NCBI RefSeq assembly: GCF_022549675.1
Contig: NZ_JAKZGR010000011.1
Location: forward strand, 62,001 to 126,000
DNA: 64,000 nt
Source of the DNA: Belliella kenyensis
Lineage (GTDB): Bacteria > Bacteroidota > Bacteroidia > Cytophagales > Cyclobacteriaceae
Direction of reading: 5' to 3'
Shown here: positions 1 through 9,052 of the stretch, one piece after another
Layout of the letters: each line of letters starts with the position of its first letter
Position numbering within the stretch: the first letter of the stretch is position 1
Program-made: the position numbers and the translations under genes
Notes under the pieces: generated by a model
The model's database searches: none
What the model was told of the DNA's origin: nothing
The model's input: only the letters and a program-made list of their open reading frames with translations

Positions 1-187
<187 letters not shown>

Positions 188-224
188 GAAGAGAGGCGAG
201 AGATTAGAGGCGAGAGTTTTAATG

Positions 225-250
225 TGTACTAAGTACAATGTACTAAGTAC
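225..250. repeat. Short tandem palindromic repeat
   Basis: The 12-mer tgtactaagtac occurs twice, at 225-236 and 239-250, separated by two bases. Each copy contains the near-palindrome gtactaagtac. It lies in the 3' flank of pruA, next to a degenerate purine-rich repeat (gagaggcgaga/ttagaggcgagag, about 191-217). No function is evident; it looks like non-coding intergenic repeat material. Confidence 0.5.
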
Positions 251-380
251 CAAGTAAATTCAATCTACAATCTCTCGTAGAAGCAAGATACAAGAGTCAA
301 GAACCAAAAGACAAATGTGAAAAGAGATTGGACAAAGCCCTGTGTAGTCAATAGGTACATGCTTATACAAAACCAATCAA

Positions 381-416
381 ACACCCCAAGAAGATTTTCT
401 TGGGGTGTTTTTTTTA
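381..416 (+). terminator. Rho-independent terminator after pruA
   Basis: A perfect 12-bp stem (381-392 with 397-408) and a GATT loop are followed by a run of T from 409. It is placed to end pruA transcription ahead of the lipoprotein gene at 458. Confidence 0.85.
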
Positions 417-457
417 TTGCATAAAAACTATATATTTAACTAAACTATCTTTTACAC

Positions 458-1606
458 ATGAGGCATATATACATTTTCGCAATACTTCTTTTGACAAATT
501 GCACCACCAAAAACTCTGAAATATTGGTGAAAAATATTTCAGAATTAGAATCGGAAGACATTATTATTAACAAACCATCAGACTCCAACATTTTAAGAAT
601 CAACCAAGTCATATCATGGAATAATAAAAAACACTTAGTCAATGAGCTTGTAAACAAGTATGAGTTGTATGATTTAGAGAATGGTAATAGAACTTTTTCA
701 TTTCAAATCCCAATGGAAGGTCCCGGTGCCATGAAGGGAGGCATGAATGGATCTTTTGTGCATTCCCCAAATACTTTTACGCTTTTCAATCAAACTGGCT
801 ATCTACATCAATATCATGAAGGAGAACTCATTCATAAGCAAAAAATCCCCCTCGATGAAATATTGAATTTCCGCTTCACTCAGATATCCAAAAAAACAGG
901 AAACTTGATATTCACCCCTTCAAATAGTCTTCAAGTGTTCCTAAATCCATTTGAGCTCATGACCGCAAGTGGTGGTTTTGATCCAGACTTTAGGTCATGG
1001 GTTTTGGAGATTGATAAAAATACTGGGATAAAATGCATTTCTGACTTCAAAGCCCCTTTTGATGAGTCCTTTCATGATAGCCCAAGTGTTACTTTGACAA
1101 CAGGAGTAGTCAATATAGAAACCAATGACTACTGGTTCATGTTTGCGCTCTCTGACTCAATCTATCAAGTCCAAAATTGTAAAATCATCAATAAGAAAAA
1201 GCTGGTAACAAGTGAGCCATTTAACTACTATCCAGACTTAGTGAAAAGAAATGGAATGAATGCACAGTGGAATCCCAACCCTAGGAGCTACCAAAATCTC
1301 AAGCTTTTCTATGATGAAAAGTCAAGCAAGTTCTATCGTCTGGTGCAAACACCAACACAAATCAATGAAGATGAACTTCAAAGTCTTGATATACGCATGG
1401 CTTCAAAAATCAAACAAACTTATAAAATCCTAGTATATGATCTCAGCTGGAAATTGGAAGGTGAACTTAAATTCACCTATCCTGAAGGCACATCCCTTGA
1501 GAGTTGTTTTGTAGACAATGGTTTTCTCTACCTCAACCATCCCGAACAAAATAATGAAGATGAATACATCTTAACAAAATACAGCCTGATTAATGCAAAA
1601 GACTGA
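458..1606 (+). CDS. Lipoprotein, DUF4221-like
   Basis: A 382-residue protein beginning with a short signal peptide and lipobox (LLLTNC, Cys about residue 15), so a probable envelope lipoprotein. The body looks like the DUF4221/propeller-type lipoproteins common in Cyclobacteriaceae: an early segment of the form 'YELYDLENG...FQIPMEGPGAMKGG' followed by alternating beta-rich stretches with 'YLHQYHEGELI' and 'SFVDNGFLYLNHP'-like strands. No catalytic motif is visible. Family assignment is by resemblance only and the function is unknown. The ATG start at 458 leaves a 41-nt gap after the upstream terminator. Confidence 0.6.
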   Translation: MRHIYIFAILLLTNCTTKNSEILVKNISELESEDIIINKPSDSNILRINQVISWNNKKHLVNELVNKYELYDLENGNRTFSFQIPMEGPGAMKGGMNGSFVHSPNTFTLFNQTGYLHQYHEGELIHKQKIPLDEILNFRFTQISKKTGNLIFTPSNSLQVFLNPFELMTASGGFDPDFRSWVLEIDKNTGIKCISDFKAPFDESFHDSPSVTLTTGVVNIETNDYWFMFALSDSIYQVQNCKIINKKKLVTSEPFNYYPDLVKRNGMNAQWNPNPRSYQNLKLFYDEKSSKFYRLVQTPTQINEDELQSLDIRMASKIKQTYKILVYDLSWKLEGELKFTYPEGTSLESCFVDNGFLYLNHPEQNNEDEYILTKYSLINAKD

Positions 1607-1684
1607 AAAATTCCGTCAATTAAATTCAGACATTCTGAAAAAAAAACAGTATATTTAGTTGTCGTCTTTTAGCATTTAATTGAT

Positions 1685-1867
1685 ATGAAATACCCCACTT
1701 TGCTCACCCTTTTCCTACTTTTATCCCTAAGTCTTTCATGTAGTCGTAACGCTAATATCAATCAAGATTTCACGACCTTATATATCGAAGCTGAAGATAT
1801 TAAAGCACTTGATGAAATAATTGAAGACATTATATTTCTTCCCTTTCAATATAAAATAAAAATTTAA
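1685..1867 (+). pseudogene. Truncated 6-bladed beta-propeller lipoprotein remnant
   Basis: A 60-codon frame with a lipoprotein signal (LSLSLSCSR) followed by a segment (TLYIEAEDIKALDEIIEDI, then IFLPFQ) that resembles the conserved start of Bacteroidota '6-bladed beta-propeller' lipoproteins, where it leads into the first blade. Here the frame stops straight after that point at a TAA, and I find no continuing propeller sequence in 1868-1957. I therefore read it as the 5' stub of a deleted gene. It could alternatively be a genuine small lipoprotein. Confidence 0.45.
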
Positions 1868-1957
1868 AATCCCCTTTTAAACCTCTGAGTCCTCTCCCTT
1901 ACTAACTTTGAGAAAATCACTGTCAATCCAATCTCTCATTTCTGCAAAGCTCTCTCC

Positions 1958-2302
1958 TCAATCAGCCAAGTAAACATCATTTGCACATTGAATATAGTCT
2001 ACTTCTACTTTTTCGCCACTTTGACTTTTAGAAAAATATCTATAATTCCCTTCTTCATCTGGCTCAGGATCACGAGAGATAGACCAAAGCCTAGACTTAC
2101 CATCTTCAAGCATCACCCTGTAAGTAAATACACCTGTTTTTTTATTCCTCCTCACATCCTGATCGATCACATAAGACAGCTGAGTGCCCGAATCGTCAAA
2201 CTCCTTCAAGTACACAATACACTCTCCACTCAATTCTTCAACTTCAGTACAAGAACTAAAGCTGATCAATAGGAATAAAAAGATTACACTTAATTTTTTC
2301 AT
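1958..2302 (-). CDS. Small lipoprotein, unknown function
   Basis: A 114-residue protein with a clear lipoprotein signal peptide (MKKLSVIFLFLLISFSSC, Cys about residue 18). The mature part is small and polar, with beta-strand character (GVFTYRVMLEDGKSRLWSISRD) and two further cysteines. No family recognised. It is convergent with the plus-strand lipoprotein stub and lies downstream of pgk on the same strand, separated from it by a terminator, so it is probably transcribed alone. Confidence 0.6.
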   Translation of the reverse strand: MKKLSVIFLFLLISFSSCTEVEELSGECIVYLKEFDDSGTQLSYVIDQDVRRNKKTGVFTYRVMLEDGKSRLWSISRDPEPDEEGNYRYFSKSQSGEKVEVDYIQCANDVYLAD

Positions 2303-2375
2303 AACACCCTAACTATAACTACTCAAAAATATAAATTCAATTTGAAAATCAAGCATTTTCAAACCCTCTCTTTCC

Positions 2376-2416
2376 AAAAAATAAAACACTGCCAATCAGA
2401 AAGACGGCAGTGTTTT
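2376..2416 (-). terminator. Bidirectional terminator after pgk
   Basis: An 11-bp perfect stem (2383-2393 with 2406-2416; aaaacactgcc / ggcagtgtttt). On the minus strand it is followed by a T-rich run, 22 nt past the pgk stop codon. Confidence 0.85.
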
Positions 2417-2438
2417 AAAATTTGATAATTAATGAATA

Positions 2439-3638
2439 TTATGGCTCAAGTGCAGCTACACCTGGAAGCACTTTACCTTCCATATGCTCAAGCAAGGCCC
2501 CTCCACCAGTAGAGACATAGGATACCTTATCTGTAAACCCGAACTTATTGACAGCGGCGGCTGAATCACCGCCTCCGATAAGTGAGAATGCTCCAGCTTG
2601 CGTAGCTTCTGCTACTGCTTCTGCTATCGCTACAGTACCATGAACAAAGCTACTCATTTCGAATACGCCCATTGGCCCATTCCAAAGGACGGTTTTTGAA
2701 TTTTTTACTACTTCTGCAAATTGCTTTCTAGTGTCTGGTCCGATATCCAAGCCCATCCATCCATCAGGGATTTGACCACTTACTGCCACTTTTTGCTCAG
2801 CATCATTGGCAAAAGCTGTAGTGATCACAGTATCTACAGGCAGGATTAAGTTTACTCCTTTTGCTTTAGCTATCTCCATCAATTCTAGCACGTAGTCCAT
2901 TTTATCAGCTTCGCACAAGGAGTCACCGATTTGACCACCTTTAGCTTTGGCAAAAGTGTAGGACATACCACCACCAATGATCAAGTTATCTACCTTATCA
3001 AGAAGCTTTTCAATGATCAAAATCTTATCAGAAATCTTCGCTCCTCCCATAATGGCAGTGTATGGTCTTTGTGGTTCTTCTAAGACCTTATCTGCATTTT
3101 CTAATTCAGATTGTAATAAGTACCCACTCACTTTGGTATCAAAGTACTGAGCAATCACCGCTGTAGAAGCATGAGCCCTGTGAGCTGTACCAAATGCATC
3201 ATTGACATATACATCACCTAAGGCAGCAAGTTTCTTTGCAAATTCCTCATCACCTTTTTCTTCTTCCTTGTAAAATCTCAAGTTCTCCAAAAGCAAAATC
3301 TCACCTGGCTTCAGCCCTGCTGCTAGCTGCTTAGCTTCTTGACCAATACAGTCTGGAGCAAACTTCACTGAAGTTCCAGAAAGCTTCTGTAGATCAGAAA
3401 TCACATGCTTCAATGAATACTTATCTGTAGGACCATCTTTTGGTCTTCCTAAGTGCGACATCAAAATGGCAGAACCGCCATCTTTGAGGATTTTTTGAAT
3501 GGTCGGTATAGCTGCACTTATTCTAGTGGCATCTGTGACATTTTGATGCTCATCTAGCGGAACATTAAAATCAACCCTGATCAGGGCTTTTTTCCCTGAA
3601 AAATCTAAGTTGTCAACGTTTTTAATTCTTTTGTTCAT
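2439..3638 (-). CDS. pgk: Phosphoglycerate kinase
   Basis: Glycolytic enzyme transferring phosphate between 1,3-bisphosphoglycerate and ADP in the cytoplasm. The 399-residue product has the full set of family motifs: RVDFNVPL (about 21-28), [38 protein letters not shown] (about 197-204), WNGPMGVFE (about 319-327) and GGGDSAAA (about 355-362). I chose the ATG at 3638 ([10 protein letters not shown]) rather than an in-frame start 14 codons upstream, because the family begins right before the '[20 protein letters not shown]' region. It stands alone, with a terminator downstream. The 197-nt upstream gap (3639-3835) shows no convincing promoter match. Confidence 0.97.
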   Translation of the reverse strand: MNKRIKNVDNLDFSGKKALIRVDFNVPLDEHQNVTDATRISAAIPTIQKILKDGGSAILMSHLGRPKDGPTDKYSLKHVISDLQKLSGTSVKFAPDCIGQEAKQLAAGLKPGEILLLENLRFYKEEEKGDEEFAKKLAALGDVYVNDAFGTAHRAHASTAVIAQYFDTKVSGYLLQSELENADKVLEEPQRPYTAIMGGAKISDKILIIEKLLDKVDNLIIGGGMSYTFAKAKGGQIGDSLCEADKMDYVLELMEIAKAKGVNLILPVDTVITTAFANDAEQKVAVSGQIPDGWMGLDIGPDTRKQFAEVVKNSKTVLWNGPMGVFEMSSFVHGTVAIAEAVAEATQAGAFSLIGGGDSAAAVNKFGFTDKVSYVSTGGGALLEHMEGKVLPGVAALEP

Positions 3639-3835
3639 GATTAATGGTTTTATTAGGTTTTTTAGTATTTGAGTATTCAATATATGATTGTACGCTTCTT
3701 TGCCAGTAAATCAATTTATTGACTCATTCGGTGGCTAATGGTCAATATCCACAAATATCAAATATCAATTAATATCGGTATTTAGGTAAATCGGATTTTC
3801 TCAATGTTACTGGCAAAGTTCCCTATATACATAAT

Positions 3836-4801
3836 TCAATTTTTCACCGAGGCTCTTTTCAACCTGTCGTTGATTGCTCTACCAAGGCCTTCTTCTGGCA
3901 TAAGCTCTGCTAAAATTACGGAAACATCCACGCTATCCAAAATCCGCATCCCTGCAAATAACATTTTTGCCGCTTCTCTTAAGTCACCCTCTGGACTTAA
4001 AATCACTTTTTTGGAATCTGGCATTTCAGGAAAATCCTTTTGCAATGTCAATATTGCAAATTTCTCCCCTTTTTCACGGTAAGAAGCTACCAACTCATCA
4101 ATATTGCCAATGACAAATGGTTTGGAAGGAGCATAATGGCTTTTCAATTGTCCCGGAGCCTTTGGATTACTTGAAGAGTGGGCCATCACTTTGATCTCTC
4201 CGACCACCTGTTCTATGCTAGCAATATCAAGTCCACCAAGTCGATAGATGGTAATTTCTTCCGCTTCCAAGCCTACAATAGTACTTTCTAATCCTACATC
4301 ACACTGTCCTCCATCGAGTATATAAGGGATTTTGTCACCTAACTGATCATCCACATGTCTAGCTAGTGTAGGACTAATATAGCCAAAAGGATTGGCACTT
4401 GGCGCAGCCAATGGAAAATCCAGTATCTCAAGCAATGATCTTGTCAAAGGGTGTGAAGGGATTCTCACCGCCACAGTATCGAGTCCACTGGTAACCAAGT
4501 CAGGCACATTGCTTTTCCTAGGTAGGAGCAAAGTCAAAGGCCCAGGCCAAAAAGCATCAGCCAATGGTTTTAGTTTAGCTGGTATATGTGTCACAAAACC
4601 CTCCACACGATCTACACTTGAGGCATGTAGAATCAATGGGTCAAAGTTTGGCCTATTTTTAACTTCAAAAATCTTCGCAACAGCATCTTCGTCAAATCCA
4701 TTGCCAGCAAGTCCATAAACTGTCTCTGTGGGTAAACCTACTAGTTCACCTGAAGCAAGGATTGCTTTCGCTTTATGAATGTCTACACCAAAATCAGCCA
4801 T
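3836..4801 (-). CDS. L-threonylcarbamoyladenylate synthase, Sua5 type
   Basis: Makes threonylcarbamoyl-AMP from threonine, bicarbonate and ATP for the t6A37 modification of ANN-decoding tRNAs. The N-terminal YrdC/TsaC domain has GLPTETVYGLAGN (about 18-30), KNRPNFDPLILH and VAVRIPSHP. At 321 residues it is the long Sua5 form: after the SAPSAN-like segment (LAAPSANPFGYISPT) there is a linker with KSHYAPSKP (about 220-228) and a Rossmann-like C-terminal domain ending in LGRAINDRLKRAS. The stop of the upstream TPR gene and this ATG overlap by one base (TAATG), indicating translational coupling. Confidence 0.95.
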   Translation of the reverse strand: MADFGVDIHKAKAILASGELVGLPTETVYGLAGNGFDEDAVAKIFEVKNRPNFDPLILHASSVDRVEGFVTHIPAKLKPLADAFWPGPLTLLLPRKSNVPDLVTSGLDTVAVRIPSHPLTRSLLEILDFPLAAPSANPFGYISPTLARHVDDQLGDKIPYILDGGQCDVGLESTIVGLEAEEITIYRLGGLDIASIEQVVGEIKVMAHSSSNPKAPGQLKSHYAPSKPFVIGNIDELVASYREKGEKFAILTLQKDFPEMPDSKKVILSPEGDLREAAKMLFAGMRILDSVDVSVILAELMPEEGLGRAINDRLKRASVKN

Positions 4802-5517
4802 TACTCTTTACAGAAATCGTCAATCCATGTCTGCGCATCTGCATAGCCTAAATTGAGTGCCATTTTCAAATTGGCACATCCTTCTTCCTTTTGATTCAGT
4901 GCACTCATCTGAGTTACACCCAAAAGGTAATATGCTGAGCCATTATTATTATCAAGATTGATCGCATTGATCAATGATTCCATCCCACCGAGTGGGTCAT
5001 TATTTCCAAGTTGTGCTTTGGCTTTATTGAAATGTACCAAAGCTTGGTCAGGTGTAGCTTGAAGCGCCATATCAAAATCCATAATGGCATCTTCATACTC
5101 TTCTTGTGCCAAAAGAGCCAATCCCCTGTTGTAATACACATCTACTTGCTGCGCATCCAATCCACTAGCTACATTATAGTCACGAATAGCTTCTTTGTAT
5201 GCTTTTTTCTCCAAATAGGCATTCCCCCTATTGAAAAAGGGCTTGTAAGAAGTAGAATCTAGTCGGATAGAACTGGTGAAGGCTTTTATAGCTTCATCAA
5301 ACTTTTGTTGTTGAAAAAGTGCAACTCCTTTTGCATTGAATGCAGAAGTATTCTCTTCATTCTTCTCTATTACTTTATCGAAATACCCTACTGATTTATT
5401 GTATTCTCCAGCTTCAAGCTGACGTACTCCTTCATCAAAGAGTTCTTGTTCACTTGCACCACATGCAGCCATCATCAATCCAACTACTACCAAGATATAG
5501 ATTCGTTTTACTAACAT
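4801..5517 (-). CDS. Tetratricopeptide-repeat lipoprotein
   Basis: About 238 residues. The ATG at 5517 (MLVKRIYILVVVGLMMAACG) puts a lipobox (MAAC) at the end of a normal signal peptide; the in-frame start at 5535 is a TTG and is less likely. The mature part is a run of TPR units (EYNKSVGYFDKVIEKNEENT, then KFDEAIKAFTSSIRLDS, AYKEAIRDYNVASGLD, EYEDAIMDFDMALQATPDQ), about five to six repeats, so a protein-protein scaffold at the outer or inner membrane. The partner is unknown. It is coupled to sua5 downstream by a one-base overlap and lies 36 nt after the thioesterase gene. Confidence 0.85.
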   Translation of the reverse strand: MLVKRIYILVVVGLMMAACGASEQELFDEGVRQLEAGEYNKSVGYFDKVIEKNEENTSAFNAKGVALFQQQKFDEAIKAFTSSIRLDSTSYKPFFNRGNAYLEKKAYKEAIRDYNVASGLDAQQVDVYYNRGLALLAQEEYEDAIMDFDMALQATPDQALVHFNKAKAQLGNNDPLGGMESLINAINLDNNNGSAYYLLGVTQMSALNQKEEGCANLKMALNLGYADAQTWIDDFCKE

Positions 5518-5553
5518 TCTCTTATTTTTTCGCAAAGATAATGAATTATCTAG

Positions 5554-5994
5554 CTAGACATTGTCATTTTGCATTTTTGAAGCATAGGACTCAGGCACTG
5601 CCACAGGCTTCATGGTATTCAAGTCTACAGACACCATGGTCACTTGTGCTACAGCATACACTTTATGCTTCCCTTCCAAACTTACTCCACCTAGGACTTG
5701 CTCAAGGACAAATGAACTCGATCCTATTTTCACGCATTTGACATAGGCCTTTACTTGATCTCCGAAGTGAATCGGTGTCTTATAATCCATATTGACATTG
5801 GCCACTACTGTCCCAAACTTCATAGCATCCCATTGACAAGTTTTATGCAAATACATGGCACGAGCATGCTCAAGATAATTGAAATAAATACCATTGTTCA
5901 CATGCATATATCCATCAATATCCGAAAATCGAATCTGAATATCCTCCGAAAAAGAAAAGGAGGAATTCAAGTCCTCCCACTTAAAATTGTTCAT
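5554..5994 (-). CDS. Acyl-CoA thioesterase, hotdog fold (4HBT/YbgC-like)
   Basis: A 146-residue single hotdog domain. The signature helix region is FSDIDGYMHVNNGIYFNYLEHAR (about 23-45), with the catalytic-type Asp of the 4HBT/YbgC group, followed by TVVANVNMDYKTPIHFGDQVKAYV. These enzymes hydrolyse acyl-CoA thioesters in the cytoplasm; the chain-length preference cannot be read from sequence. It sits 4 nt after the Nudix gene stop, within the minus-strand run from the enoyl-CoA hydratase gene to sua5. Confidence 0.88.
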   Translation of the reverse strand: MNNFKWEDLNSSFSFSEDIQIRFSDIDGYMHVNNGIYFNYLEHARAMYLHKTCQWDAMKFGTVVANVNMDYKTPIHFGDQVKAYVKCVKIGSSSFVLEQVLGGVSLEGKHKVYAVAQVTMVSVDLNTMKPVAVPESYASKMQNDNV

Positions 5995-5998
5995 ATGT

Positions 5999-6550
5999 TT
6001 AAATTACGTATTCTGATCTACTGGTTTTTTCTAACATTCTTAAGATTGAGGGATTATAGCCCACTACATCTTCTACAGTATCGAAAGGCACCCAAGCGAG
6101 ATCCTTGCTCTCACTACTCAATGTAAGAGGTTCATTCAATTCCGCCTCAATTAGATACCTCACATCATAATGAAAATGTTCTGGATCATCTCCTCTTTGC
6201 GGAATAATGTGCTTGTCAATGTCGAAAATTCCATTCCCTACCAATCTCAAAGATGTCAACCCGCTTTCTTCTCTAGCTTCTGTCATGGCCACTTCGAGCA
6301 GGTTTTCCACCCCATCTGCATGTCCTCCTAGCTGCAGCCATCTGTTGAGTTTTCTGTGTAGTGTCAATAAAGTATGGGTACGAAACTTGTCCACAATCCA
6401 AGCAGATGCGGTAAAGTGACCTTGTTTTCTTGAACGTAAAAAAGCATCTTCATCAAAAGTCAATTCTATAAATTCTGAGGCAAAAGCTTTTTCTTCATCA
6501 AAAGGCGTCCTGTAGTTCTCAAGGCTTTGTCTTAATATTGCTCTATCCAT
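5999..6550 (-). CDS. Nudix hydrolase
   Basis: A Nudix box is visible: G-x5-E-x7-TEAREESGL, starting at GHADGVENLLEVAM (residues about 83-105 from the start chosen here). The usual R of the REUxEE core is T, but the metal-binding glutamates EAREE are intact, so hydrolysis of a nucleoside-diphosphate-linked substrate remains plausible. The flanking HRKLNRWLQLGGHADG is typical of a subgroup close to NUDIX/ADP-ribose-type enzymes; the substrate is unknown. I prefer the ATG at 6550 (MDRAILRQSLENY), 7 nt after the upstream stop; the ATG at 6577 would overlap the previous gene by 20 nt. Confidence 0.88.
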   Translation of the reverse strand: MDRAILRQSLENYRTPFDEEKAFASEFIELTFDEDAFLRSRKQGHFTASAWIVDKFRTHTLLTLHRKLNRWLQLGGHADGVENLLEVAMTEAREESGLTSLRLVGNGIFDIDKHIIPQRGDDPEHFHYDVRYLIEAELNEPLTLSSESKDLAWVPFDTVEDVVGYNPSILRMLEKTSRSEYVI

Positions 6551-6557
6551 CTGGTAA

Positions 6558-7145
6558 TTAATTTTCAAATAATTCATCTATAAATTTCTCAAAAGGCATT
6601 GCCTTTTTGTATAAGAAATCAGAATAGACAGTTACTAAAATTTTTATGTAGCTCGGTTTATTATCAACACTGATTTTTTCAATACTAATATTACCAAACA
6701 GTTGGTCAATCTTTTCTTCTGTTCCCACATTGCTAAGTGGTGGTTTGAAATATTGCTTTTCAGTTTGCTTGATCGAATCATTGATTTCTTCAATTTTTCT
6801 ATCTAGACTAATCTTCTGATATCCCAAAGCTAACACGCGATGACCAAATGCAAAGAAAAGTTTGGAAAAAATATCTGAATTAAAAGGAAAATCGAAACTA
6901 ACAGCAAATCCATTGGCATAAGGAGAATTCAATACATGCACACTGGGTTTTGCATCTACGCCTGAAGTCTTGAAGTGATAATTCCTCTTGACCAAATCCA
7001 TCATTGATGCTCCCTCTGCCGAATCTAACCAGGTAATAATTTCAGATTGCTCTTCCTCAGAGTGTACAAAGTTTTCTTTGTGGGTGACTGGCGTACTTTT
7101 CTGAGGGAATAGCTTCCCAAAAATTTCATCAATAAATGAACTCAT
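6558..7145 (-). CDS. Conserved-looking protein of unknown function
   Basis: A 195-residue soluble protein with no signal peptide and no family I recognise. Its first half has a mixed alpha/beta look (WLDSAEGASMMDLVKRNYHFK; VHVLNSPYANGFAVSFDFPF). The middle holds a charged helix that may coil (LDRKIEEINDSIKQTEKQYFKPP). The C-terminus is amphipathic. Its start overlaps the recQ stop by one base (TAATG), so it is translated as part of the recQ run; a role linked to recQ or the Nudix gene is only guesswork. Confidence 0.7.
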   Translation of the reverse strand: MSSFIDEIFGKLFPQKSTPVTHKENFVHSEEEQSEIITWLDSAEGASMMDLVKRNYHFKTSGVDAKPSVHVLNSPYANGFAVSFDFPFNSDIFSKLFFAFGHRVLALGYQKISLDRKIEEINDSIKQTEKQYFKPPLSNVGTEEKIDQLFGNISIEKISVDNKPSYIKILVTVYSDFLYKKAMPFEKFIDELFEN

Positions 7146-9052
7146 TATTTTTTCAATTTATAATTTCCGTTGGGCTCTGAAACAATTTTCCCTTCATCCT
7201 CTAATTGCCTCAAAACCTCTGCTGTTTGAAGTCCCGATTTGAGACCTGATTTCTCCAGTGTCATTATAGAAAACTCATTTCCCTGCTTTAAAGTTTGGAT
7301 TACCTTATTTTTCATCTTTTTTATCTGATCCTCTTCAGATTTTTTCATTTCAACACACACATCACATATACCACATTGATGGTCATTGATCTCTCCAAAA
7401 TAAGCTGATATTTGCGAAGCTCTACAGTTGGTATCATTCTTTACATAGCTAATCATAGCTTTGGCGTGTGACTCAGCTAGCTTTCTCCTTTCAGCTATTC
7501 TTTTGACATCGAGAGGAAGTTTACCTGCATCATATCGATGTGTCAGAAAAGTGACCTGAGGTGTTTCTTTCCTTTTGTTGTATGCCAAAATATTGAATTG
7601 ATCCAAAAGCTCCAGTTGTTTTATTAGATCAGTTTCTGACATTTGAAGCTGTTTGGCAAGCTTATTTTCTTGAATCTTGATATATTCTACAAACAATTCA
7701 CCCCCGTAGGCTCTTAGCAAAGCCTTTATCAAAGGGTCTAGTTTTGCATTCGAAATTTGAAACTCGTACAACTTAGATTGATCCACCAAAAAATGAATGC
7801 TAGATGGAGCAAAAAAACTTTCATTGAGCTCTAAAAATCCTTCCTCTTGCAATACTTTGAGTGCACTATATGTCAATAAAATATCAAGAGAGTAGGTAGC
7901 ACAGAAATGGGTCAAATCAAAATCATAGCTCGTAAATAAACTACTGCCCACGGCTATTCGATATTGATTGGCCAAAGACTGATACACTCTTTTTAAGAAA
8001 TCTATTGGAGGATAAGCTATTTCTGCTCTTTTATGAAGAGTCTCGAGATCTTGTTCATTGGTCAGCAATACACCGTATGCCTTAAGCTCATCCCTACCAG
8101 CTCTTCCAGCTTCTTGATAATAGTTTTCAAGATTTTCTGGCAGATCTAGGTGAATTACCACACGGACATCAGGTTTATCTATCCCCATTCCAAAAGCATT
8201 CGTGGCAACCATGATACGGATATGATTCTTTTTCCACTCCTGTTGTCGCTGCTCTCTGGTAGCAGCATCAAGTCCTGCGTGGTAAAAAGTCGCTGAGTAC
8301 CCAAGTCGAATGAGCTCTTGGGCAATATCTTTTGTACCTTTCCTGCTTCTAGTATAAATAATAGCAGACCCTGGTATTCTCTTCAAAATCTCAATGGCCT
8401 TCGTGATCTTATTTTCTACCTGACGCACAGCATAGCTTAAGTTTTTCCTAGAGAAAGAACGTACAAACACGTCTGGATTCCTTAATTCCAGCTTATCGAT
8501 GATATCTTGCTTTACCTGAAGTGTGGCCGAAGCTGTCAATGCCAAGCAGGGAACATTTGGATGGTATACTCTGATATTGGAAATTTCCAGATAGGGTGGG
8601 CGAAAATCATAGCCCCATTGAGAAATGCAGTGAGCCTCGTCTACAGCTATCAAGGATACGTTCATTTTTTTGAATCGCTCTATGAAAATATCTGTTTTAA
8701 GCCGCTCTGGAGACACATAAAGAAATTTATAATTGCCATATACACAATTATCCAAAATAGTGTCAATCTCTCTTTTTCTCATTCCCGAATAGACTGCAGT
8801 TGCCAATACCCCTCGAGCCTTGAGGTTATCAACTTGATCTTTCATCAAGGCTACTAGAGGACTCACCACTAAGCATAATCCTTCTTGAGCCAGTGCAGGG
8901 ACTTGAAAGCAAATGGACTTCCCTCCACCAGTTGGCAAAAGTGCAACACAGTCTTTGCCAGATAAGACTGCAAGTACAATATCCAGCTGGGCAGGTCGGA
9001 AATCCTGATAGCCAAAATATTTTTGTAAAGTCTGTATTGCTAAAGTTTTCAT
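7145..9052 (-). CDS. recQ: RecQ-family ATP-dependent DNA helicase
   Basis: A 3'-5' helicase of 635 residues. Motif I LLPTGGGKS (about 38-46), motif II DEAHCISQWGYDFRPPYLEI (DEAH about 138-141), motif III LTASAT, the aromatic-rich loop of RecQ, and motif VI QEAGRAGRDE are all present. The RecQ zinc-binding region is complete (CRASQISAYFGEINDHQCGICDVC, about 540-563), followed by a short winged-helix-like tail. An HRDC domain is absent, as in many Bacteroidota RecQ proteins. It repairs and restarts forks and processes recombination intermediates (family knowledge). The start abuts the stop of the enoyl-CoA hydratase gene with no gap. Confidence 0.96.
   Translation of the reverse strand: MKTLAIQTLQKYFGYQDFRPAQLDIVLAVLSGKDCVALLPTGGGKSICFQVPALAQEGLCLVVSPLVALMKDQVDNLKARGVLATAVYSGMRKREIDTILDNCVYGNYKFLYVSPERLKTDIFIERFKKMNVSLIAVDEAHCISQWGYDFRPPYLEISNIRVYHPNVPCLALTASATLQVKQDIIDKLELRNPDVFVRSFSRKNLSYAVRQVENKITKAIEILKRIPGSAIIYTRSRKGTKDIAQELIRLGYSATFYHAGLDAATREQRQQEWKKNHIRIMVATNAFGMGIDKPDVRVVIHLDLPENLENYYQEAGRAGRDELKAYGVLLTNEQDLETLHKRAEIAYPPIDFLKRVYQSLANQYRIAVGSSLFTSYDFDLTHFCATYSLDILLTYSALKVLQEEGFLELNESFFAPSSIHFLVDQSKLYEFQISNAKLDPLIKALLRAYGGELFVEYIKIQENKLAKQLQMSETDLIKQLELLDQFNILAYNKRKETPQVTFLTHRYDAGKLPLDVKRIAERRKLAESHAKAMISYVKNDTNCRASQISAYFGEINDHQCGICDVCVEMKKSEEDQIKKMKNKVIQTLKQGNEFSIMTLEKSGLKSGLQTAEVLRQLEDEGKIVSEPNGNYKLKK

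Noticed and set aside
3639-3835. pgk promoter
   Set aside because: No TAnnTTTG element with a TTG at standard distance could be found on the minus strand.
5340-5741. 133-codon plus-strand frame opposite the TPR and thioesterase genes
   Set aside because: Antisense shadow spanning two real genes and their gap.
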